Below are positions 1-7,041 of a stretch of 51,393 nucleotides of DNA, piece after piece (position 1 is the stretch's first letter; the number at the start of each line of letters is the position of its first letter). Under the pieces are notes generated by a model. That model had not been told where the DNA came from and ran no database searches. It saw nothing but the letters and a program-made list of their open reading frames with translations. The stretch covers positions 1 through 51,393 of IMG/VR virus record IMGVR_UViG_3300048925_000223; one strand, written 5' to 3'. The stretch is from a virus. A program made the position numbers and the translations under genes.

Positions 1-2
1 AT

Positions 3-440
3 ATGCCAATATTCGACGATGCGACGCGTCAGGCCTTTACCGCCATCAGTGAAAAAGTGATGGTGAACTCACCAAGCGAAATGTTCGCTAATGCGGTGAT
101 ATCAGGCTGGATTATCGCCACCATGGTATGGATGTTCCCGTATGCGGGTGGCGCAAAGATTGTAGTGATTGTGATGATGACCTGGCTGGTGGCGTTAGGT
201 GATTTAGCGCATATCGTGGTCGGTTCAGTCGAGGTGCTGTATCTGGTGTTTGCGGGCACGCTGCCGTGGTACGAATTCTTCTGGCCATTTGCCTTGCCTA
301 CGCTGCTTGGCAATATCACTGGCGGTACGCTGATATTTGCGTTGATCAGCCATGCGCAGATTCGTAACGATATGAGTGAAGCGGCGAAAGCCAAAGCGCG
401 TGCGGAACAGAAGCGGAAAGAGAAGCAAAAACAGGCGTAA
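3..440 (+). CDS. yfdC: YfdC-like formate/nitrite-transporter-family inner membrane protein (C-terminal part)
   Basis: The reading frame runs in from the window edge, so only about 145 C-terminal residues are visible; the first ATG here is probably internal. Long hydrophobic stretches (about residues 26-55, 60-85 and 92-115) alternate with short loops, and the tail is a charged run rich in K, A, R, E and Q after the last membrane segment. This fits the last helices of a formate/nitrite transporter (FNT) channel. A tRNA-Arg gene follows directly, as argW follows yfdC in E. coli, which supports the YfdC assignment. It is a host gene outside the prophage. The transported substrate of YfdC is not something the sequence shows. 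Confidence 0.75.
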   Translation: MPIFDDATRQAFTAISEKVMVNSPSEMFANAVISGWIIATMVWMFPYAGGAKIVVIVMMTWLVALGDLAHIVVGSVEVLYLVFAGTLPWYEFFWPFALPTLLGNITGGTLIFALISHAQIRNDMSEAAKAKARAEQKRKEKQKQA

Positions 441-487
441 GCCTGGTCTTAAATTGCTGATAGATTGAGCAAACAACCGCTGCATAG

Positions 488-516
488 TTAAAATCAGGTT
501 CGCGGTGCGCTATACT
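488..516 (+). promoter_or_regulatory. Promoter of the tRNA-Arg gene
   Basis: A -10 box TATACT (511-516) lies 17 bp downstream of TTAAAA (488-493). A GC-rich discriminator (GCGCGCCC) follows, typical of stringently controlled stable-RNA promoters. The tRNA begins at 528. After integration this promoter also points into the integrase gene. Confidence 0.55.
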
Positions 517-527
517 GCGCGCCCGGC

Positions 528-602
528 GTCTCCTTAGTTAAATGGATATAACGAGCCCCTCCTAAGGGCTAGTTGCAGGTTCGATTCCTGCAGGGGACAC
601 CA
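528..602 (+). tRNA. argW: tRNA-Arg (anticodon CCU), prophage integration target
   Basis: A 75-nt cloverleaf can be read directly: acceptor stem GTCTCCT pairs with AGGGGAC (one G-U), anticodon loop CTCCTAA gives CCU, the T arm contains GGTTCGATTCC, and the 3' end has an encoded CCA (600-602). The sequence is nearly that of E. coli argW. The prophage enters at the 3' end; the last 15 nt are the attachment core and are repeated at 49799-49813. The tRNA stays intact on the integrase side. Confidence 0.95.
588..602. other. attL: attL core (15 bp, tRNA 3' end)
   Basis: CTGCAGGGGACACCA spans the 3' T-stem/acceptor part of tRNA-Arg and its CCA. The identical 15 bp recur at 49799-49813, and identity stops on both sides (C versus T to the left, T versus G to the right). 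This is the usual geometry for tyrosine integrases that target a tRNA 3' end. Confidence 0.93.
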
Positions 603-764
603 TATAGCAGTTCGCACCCATCCTTCTCCGTTCGCTAAAACCCCATTGCACCAAGCACTCACCCAAATTACCGTTCGCAATCGTTCGCCATAGTTCGTTG
701 ACAGCCAGGTTATTGGCTGGGTAAATTCTGGGTAAATCAATTTTACCCACCCGGATTTTACCCA
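603..764. promoter_or_regulatory. Arm-type repeat cluster between attL and int
   Basis: Four copies of TGGGTAAA lie here: two direct (718-725, 729-736) and two inverted (742-749, 757-764), the last ending on the base before the int ATG. Five GTTCGC-like units (about 607, 628, 670, 681 and 691) precede them. CGGGTAAA and TGGGTAAA also occur beside attR (49719-49738), so these are good candidates for integrase arm-binding or Xis sites. No gene is seen in this stretch. Confidence 0.6.
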
Positions 765-1922
765 ATGCTCACGATTAAGCAGATTGACGCTGCAAAACCC
801 AAAGAGAAGCCTTACAGGGTTGCAGATGGAAACGGACTATTCCTCTATGTGCCGGCATCGGGAAAGAAGGTCTGGCAGGTGCGCTACCAGTTCGACGGAA
901 AAGAGAAGGTGCACACGATCGGGAAATATCCCGAGATTGGCCCGGCGGATGCCCGAAGTATGGCTTTTGAGCTGAAACGCGATTTGGCTGTCGGCCTGAA
1001 TCCGGCCGTGAAGAAAAAACAGAAGGGAAAAGAACCCGACTCGTTTGGTTCAATTTTCGAGGAGTGGTACAAGCATAAGAAGCAGGTGTGGTCTGAAAAG
1101 TACGCCAATGAACTCAGGCGTATGTTTGATGATGACATCCTTCCTTATATTGGCAAGCTGCAGATGGATGACATTGAGCCGATGGCTCTGCTGAAGGTGT
1201 TGCGCAGGTTTGAGGATCGGGGCGCGATGGAGCGAGCCAACAAAGCGCGGCGCCGCTGCGGTGAAGTGTTTCGCTATGCTGTCGTTACCGGTCGCTGCAA
1301 ATACAATCCGGCGCCAGACCTTGCTGATGCAATGAAAGGCTATCGCAAACAGAACTATCCGTTCCTGCCGGCCGACCAGATACCAGCGTTTAACGCAGCG
1401 CTCGCCACTTATTCAGGAAGCGTCATTTCCCGCGTTGCTACCCAAATACTTCAGTACACCGCCCTGCGCACTAAAGAGATGCGTAGCATGCAATGGACAG
1501 ACGTCGATTTCGAGAACGACCTGATTACGATTGCCGCGGGCGTGATGAAAAATCGCAAGCAGCACGTTGTGCCGATGTCACGTCAGGTAAAGTCGTTGCT
1601 GAAGTTCCTGCACCCAATCACCTCCACCTCGGCATTCGTATTCCCCGGTCGCAATGACAAATCAAAATCAATCAGTGACGCGGCCGTGCTGCTGGTAATT
1701 CGCCAGATCGGCTATGAGGGGCTTGCCAGTGGGCATGGTTTCCGGCACCAGTTCAGCACGATTCTGAACGAGCACAGCTGGCCGCATGATGCGATAGAGC
1801 GCCAGTTGGCTCACGTCGACCGCAATAACATCCGAGGCATCTATAACCACGCGCAGTACCTGGAAAAACGCAGGGAGATGATGCAGTGGTGGGCAGATTA
1901 TCTGGAAGGAAATGGGGCGTAA
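765..1922 (+). CDS. int: P4-type tyrosine site-specific integrase
   Basis: This 385-residue protein has the N-terminal arm-binding domain of the P4/DUF4102 class (about residues 1-90), a core-binding domain (about 95-190) and a C-terminal catalytic domain. Catalytic-type residues are visible: Arg in ALRTKE (about 235), His-x-x-Arg in GHGFRH (about 324-327), His in LAH (350), and the likely nucleophile Tyr in IYNHAQY (about 360). The start is close to attL and the gene reads away from it, as in P4-type elements. The last inverted TGGGTAAA repeat abuts the ATG, so integrase binding could repress its own gene. The nearest convergent gene ends 8 bp downstream. Confidence 0.95.
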   Translation: MLTIKQIDAAKPKEKPYRVADGNGLFLYVPASGKKVWQVRYQFDGKEKVHTIGKYPEIGPADARSMAFELKRDLAVGLNPAVKKKQKGKEPDSFGSIFEEWYKHKKQVWSEKYANELRRMFDDDILPYIGKLQMDDIEPMALLKVLRRFEDRGAMERANKARRRCGEVFRYAVVTGRCKYNPAPDLADAMKGYRKQNYPFLPADQIPAFNAALATYSGSVISRVATQILQYTALRTKEMRSMQWTDVDFENDLITIAAGVMKNRKQHVVPMSRQVKSLLKFLHPITSTSAFVFPGRNDKSKSISDAAVLLVIRQIGYEGLASGHGFRHQFSTILNEHSWPHDAIERQLAHVDRNNIRGIYNHAQYLEKRREMMQWWADYLEGNGA

Positions 1923-1929
1923 TGCCCCC

Positions 1930-2172
1930 TCAAATCGTCGGCCTGTCATCCTCATGCATGGTCGTGATTTCGTGAGTCACCACTCCTACCACCGCAATAT
2001 CTTCCAGCAGGTCATCCATCAGGAATGCGCCATCGTCGGTTATCAGGCGCCGCGGCTGAATCATGATCATCGCCCACTCATACATGCCTGACATATCGAT
2101 CAGCACAGTGTCGCCGTTTACCGGGTAACGCTGCTTATCGATTATGCACCTGCGGCCGTTAAGTTCCACCAT
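1930..2172 (-). CDS. Small protein downstream of umuC, distant S24/UmuD-like fold
   Basis: An 80-residue product if translation starts at the ATG at 2172, with a weak GAG upstream. The frame stays open further upstream, overlapping the umuC 3' end. The central segment PVNGDTVLID resembles the DGDxLxVD strand of LexA/UmuD-type S24 domains, but no Ser or Lys catalytic pair is seen, so it would not be a peptidase. It is the last gene of the leftward SOS cassette, 53 bp after umuC. Its function is unknown; it may be a UmuD-like partner or regulator of the polymerase. Confidence 0.55.
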   Translation of the reverse strand: MVELNGRRCIIDKQRYPVNGDTVLIDMSGMYEWAMIMIQPRRLITDDGAFLMDDLLEDIAVVGVVTHEITTMHEDDRPTI

Positions 2173-2225
2173 GCTGGAAGTCTCACGTGTGGACAGGATG
2201 TGCTGCAGCGGCTGCAGCAAAAACG

Positions 2226-3488
2226 TCACTTCGCCACTGGCAGGTCCGACAGTCTGGTGGTGTATGCTGGCGACAACATTTCTCGCTTCATCTCCCAGGA
2301 TTTCTGGATACCCTGTCCTGCAAACCATAATTTCCCCTTCCCGCTCTGGTTGAGACCGTCAACGACACGCATCAGCGATTCGCTGTTGGCCTGTGGTTTG
2401 AATTCGTCAAAGAGATTGAGCTGAGACACGCCCTGACTGTAGAAGTCGCCCAGCATGACGCCTGCTTTCATATACCGGCAGCCGTCGCGCCATATGTGGT
2501 CGAGTCCCTGCATGGCAACCCGGATGATGTCGCGTGTGTCGTTAGACGGCGTAAGCAGCCTGCCCATAGCCTGATTCCCATAGAAAACCTCGCCTTCAGC
2601 GTGCGGGCTGGTACGAACGAACACCGCTACCTGTCGGCAATACTGGCGCTCACGCCTCAGCTTCTCGGCAGCGCGTTCTGCATACGAGCAAACCGCCTGG
2701 CGCATATCCATGTAATCGGTGATGCGTGAACCGAAGGAACGGGAGCAAACAATCTGCTGCTTCGTCGGCGCAAATTCTTCCAGCTCGAGGCATGGTTCGC
2801 CGCGCAGCTCACGCACCGTACGCTCCAGCACCACGTTAAAGTGCTTGCGGATGATGTATGTGCTCTGCTCCGACAGGTCTTTAGCGGTGATGATGCCCAT
2901 TGCGTTCAGCTTCTTACTAATGCGCCTACCGACGCCCCATACTTCTTCCACCGGTACCAGAGCCATTAACTTTCTCTGTCGCTCAATGTTCGACAGGTCA
3001 ACTACTCCGCCTGTCTGCTTCCATTTTTTGGCAGCATAGTTTGCGAGCTTCGCCAACGTTTTGGTTTGCGCGATACCGACGCCCACGGTCAGATGTGTGT
3101 CGCGCTTGATTCGTTCACGAATTTCCCGCCCGAAATCTTCCAGAACCCAACAGTTTCTCAAACCTGTCAGGTCCAGGAAGGCTTCATCGATTGAGTAAAC
3201 CTCCACGGATGGCACCATTTTCTCCAGCGTTGTCATCACTCGATTACTAAAGTCTGCGTATAGCGGGTAGTTGGAGCTAAACACGGTAATCTTGTGCCGC
3301 CGGATTTCGTCCTTTAGCTTGAAGTAAGGCGCACCCATCGGGATTTTCAGCTCCTTCACTTCGGCGTTGCGGGCAATTACGCAGCCATCGTTATTGCTCA
3401 GAACCAGCACCGGTTTTCCACGAAGATCGGGACGAAATACCGTCTCACATCCGCAATAGAAATTATTAACATCCACCAGGGCGAACAT
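2226..3488 (-). CDS. umuC: UmuC-like Y-family DNA polymerase (Pol V catalytic subunit)
   Basis: A 420-residue homologue of UmuC, about the family's usual length. It begins [11 protein letters not shown], giving the first metal-binding Asp of Y-family polymerases, and carries the YSIDEAFLDL palm motif with the catalytic Asp-Glu. The polymerase works with processed UmuD in error-prone translesion synthesis. It is encoded directly after umuD with overlapping stop and start at 3488, so the two are probably translationally coupled. It is read leftward, away from the late tail genes, in an SOS cassette that starts at the LexA box at 4231. Confidence 0.93.
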   Translation of the reverse strand: MFALVDVNNFYCGCETVFRPDLRGKPVLVLSNNDGCVIARNAEVKELKIPMGAPYFKLKDEIRRHKITVFSSNYPLYADFSNRVMTTLEKMVPSVEVYSIDEAFLDLTGLRNCWVLEDFGREIRERIKRDTHLTVGVGIAQTKTLAKLANYAAKKWKQTGGVVDLSNIERQRKLMALVPVEEVWGVGRRISKKLNAMGIITAKDLSEQSTYIIRKHFNVVLERTVRELRGEPCLELEEFAPTKQQIVCSRSFGSRITDYMDMRQAVCSYAERAAEKLRRERQYCRQVAVFVRTSPHAEGEVFYGNQAMGRLLTPSNDTRDIIRVAMQGLDHIWRDGCRYMKAGVMLGDFYSQGVSQLNLFDEFKPQANSESLMRVVDGLNQSGKGKLWFAGQGIQKSWEMKREMLSPAYTTRLSDLPVAK

Positions 3489-3910
3489 TACCGTCTCATC
3501 GATTTTATCGAGTGCCTAACCACCCCGAAAATTTCAAACTGATCCGGTTCGGTAACGGGAATAATGGCGTGTGCCGTGTTCATAGGCTTCAGGTGAAGGA
3601 AAGGCTTGGTCATCAGTAGCTTTACGGTGAACTCACCGGAGATTGCAGCGACAATAATGTCGCCATGCTCGGCTTTGATTGAGCTATCTACAACCAACAT
3701 ATCACCGTCGCTTATCCCGCCATCAATCATTGAGTCGCCGCTTACCCTGATGAAATAGGTTGAGCTGGGATGGCTGACAAGCAGGCTGTTCAAATCAATG
3801 CGCTGTTCGACGTAGTCCTGGGCCGGGGACGGGAACCCACACGGCACACGTTCGATAAATAATGGCAACTCTAATATGGCGCGGATTTCCGCTGGTTTGT
3901 AAAACTTCAT
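3488..3910 (-). CDS. umuD: UmuD-like self-cleaving Pol V subunit (S24 peptidase)
   Basis: Starting at ATG 3910 gives 140 residues, essentially the length of E. coli UmuD. In this numbering the cleavage site is Cys24-Gly25, the nucleophile Ser60 lies in SGDSM and the general base Lys97 in TVK, all at the E. coli positions. A longer frame opens at a TTG at 3928 but is less likely. RecA-stimulated self-cleavage would activate the polymerase made by the next gene. The gene lies downstream of the SOS-box gene at 3973-4206, separated by about 60 bp without an obvious terminator. Confidence 0.93.
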   Translation of the reverse strand: MKFYKPAEIRAILELPLFIERVPCGFPSPAQDYVEQRIDLNSLLVSHPSSTYFIRVSGDSMIDGGISDGDMLVVDSSIKAEHGDIIVAAISGEFTVKLLMTKPFLHLKPMNTAHAIIPVTEPDQFEIFGVVRHSIKSMRR

Positions 3911-3972
3911 AGCTGTTATCTCAGTCAATAATCATCAGGATTTAAGGGCTTATGTTCAGGCGTGATGGGAGT

Positions 3973-4206
3973 TCATCCGTTTGGATTAAATACCTGAAAC
4001 ACGCGATCCTCACCTTCCGATGTTGAGATATCCCGGAAGACTGACTTGTGAGCCTCGATCCAGTTATTCGCTTGCCGTGGCGTGTAATGCCAGTTCAGGC
4101 GCTCAAGTTCACTGACAAAGTCGAGTGTACTTACGGTGTAGCGGCCAGCAGCATCGCGTTTGATAGCGAACCTGAAGGCGTCTTTGATTTCGTAGTCGCG
4201 GGGCAT
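3973..4206 (-). CDS. Small conserved phage protein heading the SOS cassette
   Basis: A 77-residue protein beginning MPRDYEIKDAF. The ATG at 4206 is favoured because AGGGAGG lies about 9 nt upstream; a second ATG at 4212 is too close to that site. It resembles a family of small phage proteins that sit beside umuD homologues, rich in aromatic and charged residues (NWHYTPRQANNWI), without a motif I can name. The LexA box ends only about 25 bp upstream, so this is the first gene induced by SOS in the cassette. A small DNA-binding or UmuDC-related role is possible but not shown. Confidence 0.7.
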   Translation of the reverse strand: MPRDYEIKDAFRFAIKRDAAGRYTVSTLDFVSELERLNWHYTPRQANNWIEAHKSVFRDISTSEGEDRVFQVFNPNG

Positions 4207-4230
4207 GGTCATCTCCCTCCCTGATAGATA

Positions 4231-4246
4231 CTGTATATAAATACAG
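4231..4246 (-). promoter_or_regulatory. LexA (SOS) box upstream of the umuDC cassette
   Basis: CTGTATATAAATACAG has the CTG-N10-CAG layout with an almost ideal alternating AT centre, differing from the E. coli consensus at about one position. It lies just upstream of the small gene starting at 4206. Host LexA should repress the small gene, umuD and umuC together. Confidence 0.88.
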
Positions 4247-4401
4247 TAATATCGATCGGTGGGATCGATCAAGTTGATTGATGGGGGTTTTTGCGAAGGG
4301 ATTGGCGGGGAAGGAAATTTAGGTGGGCGGGTGCGGAGTGAGTGACTAAGCTTTAACCACACATCCCGCAGCCTGCATGAAGATGGACGCGGTCTTGAGC
4401 T

Positions 4402-4423
4402 GCCCCGTCGCCGGGGCTTTTTT
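4402..4423 (+). terminator. Rho-independent terminator, + orientation
   Basis: GCCCCG (4402-4407) pairs perfectly with CGGGGC (4412-4417) around a TCGC loop, followed by six T on the + strand. Genes on both sides are on the - strand, so it would stop transcripts running against them. The T run includes part of the fibre stop codon. Confidence 0.6.
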
Positions 4424-5693
4424 ATGATTCAGGATTAGCTTCAAGCCCAGCTTTAATGCTATCTATGCTGGCTATTGCTTTTTCAGGGTCAACCAATGCC
4501 AACTCTACTAAGCTGAAAAGTGATTTTATTGCTTCAGTGTGGTAGGCCGCTGCGATACTGCCAGGATCAATAGCTCTTACGTCGTTGACCGTTTTGCCAT
4601 CGATCGTTGTTGCGAATCGTGATATCGCATCAGGGAATGACTTTTCGATATCATCAGCTATAAAACCAATACCCCGTTGAGTTCTGGTTTCATCACGCCA
4701 CTCCCATGAAGCGCCACGCCATCCAAGCACCGACTGAAGAGCATTAGGAACTGCTTTAATGTCTTTTTTCAGGCGAGCGTCTGAACCGTTTATCCAGTTA
4801 CCGTTAATAGCGTAAGCATTACCTCCAATATCAAACTGCCACCTTTTAAATTGAACCCCATCTCCGAGCGTTAACACCCCATAAAGCGACTGATTCACTA
4901 CTGCTTCTATGAATGTAGAAAATTGGGCCGTGGTGTTTGCTGTGGAATACATACTTTGGAACCATCCGCCCTGCGTGATTGTTCCGCTTGTTCCGCTCCA
5001 TGGCTGTCTGGCAGTCATGTTGTTGCGTACAGTTTGAACTGCACCAGTGGTTAGACTTAGGTTTCCAGATGAAATGGTTACTCCGGAGCTAATTGTTCCG
5101 CCTGACTTTGCATCAACAGTGCTCAGTCTGCCATCATTGCCTGCAGCAAGAGTACCTGAAGTTGTGCCGGTATTCTTGAACGCTGCATCCCCAAGCCCTA
5201 ACCATGTCATCACCCCAGAGAGAGTTTTCTGTCCGGTACCGCCGTGGGCTACCTCAACCACATCATTAACCAGATTTGCCTTGGAGTTTAATGTCGTGGT
5301 GATTCCACCCCACGCTGGCCCTTGCCAAGAAGTGCCATCTGGCAGCGTTACCGTAACCGTTCCTGTGCCGGTAAAAACCTGCTGCCAGTTAGTCTTATCC
5401 AAGTTCAATCCACGAATGGCGTATGTTACCTGCGCCGCTAACTGAGCCGTAATTGCTGCCATTGTCCCATAGGGTACAGGAGTCCACGACAGGCCTGATA
5501 CGGATGGACCGGTATATTTCTCCATCAATGTCAGTGATGTGTTTGACTCGATCGACTTAACGCCAAGCGTGTAAGCCAGACCACCCACAGTGGATACCAG
5601 AAAGTCATTCACTTTTAATTCAGTAGTGAAACTTGTTCCTGTGCCTGTGACTGTTGCTGAGTTATTCGTTAATGCAATAGTGCCTGCTGGCAT
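4422..5693 (-). CDS. Tail fibre/spike with C-terminal S74 intramolecular chaperone
   Basis: The ATG at 5693 with GGAG upstream gives 423 residues beginning MPAGTIALTNN. The N-terminal part is a Ser/Thr/Gly-rich beta-type region with AHGGTGQ and AAGNDGRL segments common in phage side-tail fibres. The C-terminal third has SDARLKKDI, the signature of the peptidase S74 endosialidase-type chaperone, which assists trimerisation and then cleaves itself off. It would recognise the host surface. It is the last late gene, beyond J and the J-proximal protein, and is preceded by a terminator hairpin in its own leader. Confidence 0.85.
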   Translation of the reverse strand: MPAGTIALTNNSATVTGTGTSFTTELKVNDFLVSTVGGLAYTLGVKSIESNTSLTLMEKYTGPSVSGLSWTPVPYGTMAAITAQLAAQVTYAIRGLNLDKTNWQQVFTGTGTVTVTLPDGTSWQGPAWGGITTTLNSKANLVNDVVEVAHGGTGQKTLSGVMTWLGLGDAAFKNTGTTSGTLAAGNDGRLSTVDAKSGGTISSGVTISSGNLSLTTGAVQTVRNNMTARQPWSGTSGTITQGGWFQSMYSTANTTAQFSTFIEAVVNQSLYGVLTLGDGVQFKRWQFDIGGNAYAINGNWINGSDARLKKDIKAVPNALQSVLGWRGASWEWRDETRTQRGIGFIADDIEKSFPDAISRFATTIDGKTVNDVRAIDPGSIAAAYHTEAIKSLFSLVELALVDPEKAIASIDSIKAGLEANPES

Positions 5694-5710
5694 AGCTTTC
5701 TCCGGGCAAT

Positions 5711-5734
5711 AAAAAACCCGGCGCGGTGGCCGGG
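5711..5734 (-). terminator. Leader terminator upstream of the tail fibre gene
   Basis: On the - strand CCCGGC, a six-base loop and GCCGGG are followed by six T. It ends only about 18 bp before the fibre ATG, so the fibre message must read through it (Q-modified polymerase) or start between the two. Confidence 0.8.
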
Positions 5735-5862
5735 TGAGAATGTGATTTATAATCAATTTCACTCAATGAAATAATTAGATCTAATAGATCTTTTTAATTC
5801 ACTTAATTTATCAATCAATGCATGATTCCATAATCAGCACATCTCAATAAAAGGAATTTTTC

Positions 5863-6087
5863 ATGAAAATGATTATCATTGTCGCTGCCTTGTCGTTTTT
5901 TATCACCGGCTGCGCTTCCAGCAATCCACCGATATGTACTAACAAAGCAAAAATATCTAATCAGCTATATGACATCGCAGTATTCAAAAAGGAGAACGGT
6001 CGTTATTTAGCTGGGTACCCATTTTACACTTGGGCGGATAGCTCACAGTTTGTCGATACCTCTGGCTGCGACAAGCTAAACCCCTAA
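5863..6087 (+). CDS. cor: Cor-like phage exclusion lipoprotein
   Basis: A 74-residue protein with a short signal peptide ending in a lipobox-type ITGC (Cys17), so probably a lipoprotein. After the lipid anchor come PPICTN, a central AGYPF and a terminal SGC, matching my recollection of the Cor family of N15, phi80 and related lambdoid phages. Cor proteins inactivate the FhuA receptor and block superinfection. The position beside the tail-fibre genes on the opposite strand also fits. AAGGA precedes the ATG. The 3' end overlaps the convergent tail gene by 12 bp. The family call is from memory of the motif pattern. Confidence 0.65.
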   Translation: MKMIIIVAALSFFITGCASSNPPICTNKAKISNQLYDIAVFKKENGRYLAGYPFYTWADSSQFVDTSGCDKLNP

Positions 6088-7041
6088 AGCTTGGCGAAAA
6101 TAGCTATCATATATATTTGTATAAATAGCCCCCGGAGGCCCACAAGAATACGGCGGGGGTCTCCCCTGCGATGGAGGCACTGAATAATTTGCTGATGAAT
6201 AAAGATCAGCACCGCTTATTTCAAACTGCCCTGAACTATTAATGCCCCCGCTATAACAGTTGTATAGCGTTACACCCGTCTCAGGGAATGCAGGGTCAAA
6301 TGGCTGGCTCACTACTACTGATACGCCGCTGGTAGAAGCTACTGGTTGGCCTGCATTCACTATGGCGCCGGTCATCATCTGAAGCGGTAGACAGTTGCTA
6401 TGCCAGACCATCTGCCCGTTGTTGTACATGAAGAAACCGCCGGGTGGCACGTTCACCATTATCTTTGCAAAGACATAAATTCTTGTGGATGTCATTGCAT
6501 ACCCAAAGTTTGGTCTGAATTGCAGCGCCCAATATCCATTCTGAACAATTTCAGTCCACCACACGTGATCGAATCCGCTTGCTGCGGTGCACCTGTGAAA
6601 TGCAATCATAGACTGATTTGCAGGAACATTTGTCTGGATTACTTGCCCAAATGATGGCGTGAGGTCAATAACCTGAGTGAGATTAAATGGCGTAAAGTTT
6701 GGCGCTATTTTGAAGACGGGAGGATTTACAGAGTAATCATTGTAAATAAAACCGGCGTAATTCAGCGTAGTATTGGCTGTAGCTGTAACAATAAGTTTGG
6801 ACGCAACATCAACGCCGCTCCATGATACTGTTTGTCCAGATACAGAAACTGAATATGTAATCTGAGTGGATCCCGCTGACGTTCTCCCGCCTATGATTGC
6901 CGCGCTTAATGTAAATCCTCCCAAGCTATACGTTTTACTCCCAGTTCCGGTAATGGTTGCCACGTCAGCAATGAAATTGTAAGACATGGCATTTACAGCA
7001 TCAAAAGATGTTCCATTAATAAATGATTGAAACCCTGCCAC
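6076..7041 (-). CDS. J-proximal tail tip/fibre protein, uncharacterised
   Basis: About 321 residues if the GTG at 7041 is used; this overlaps the last base of J's stop codon and has GGGAG about 10 nt upstream. An earlier GTG at 7065 also stays in frame. The protein is beta-rich, with many Ser, Thr, Gly and Tyr residues and a Pro-rich C-terminus (GRPPPYSCGPPG). The placement right after J suggests a tail-tip decoration or receptor-contact protein. I do not recognise a named catalytic or binding motif. Its end overlaps the convergent cor-like gene. Confidence 0.7.
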   Translation of the reverse strand: MAGFQSFINGTSFDAVNAMSYNFIADVATITGTGSKTYSLGGFTLSAAIIGGRTSAGSTQITYSVSVSGQTVSWSGVDVASKLIVTATANTTLNYAGFIYNDYSVNPPVFKIAPNFTPFNLTQVIDLTPSFGQVIQTNVPANQSMIAFHRCTAASGFDHVWWTEIVQNGYWALQFRPNFGYAMTSTRIYVFAKIMVNVPPGGFFMYNNGQMVWHSNCLPLQMMTGAIVNAGQPVASTSGVSVVVSQPFDPAFPETGVTLYNCYSGGINSSGQFEISGADLYSSANYSVPPSQGRPPPYSCGPPGAIYTNIYDSYFRQALGV

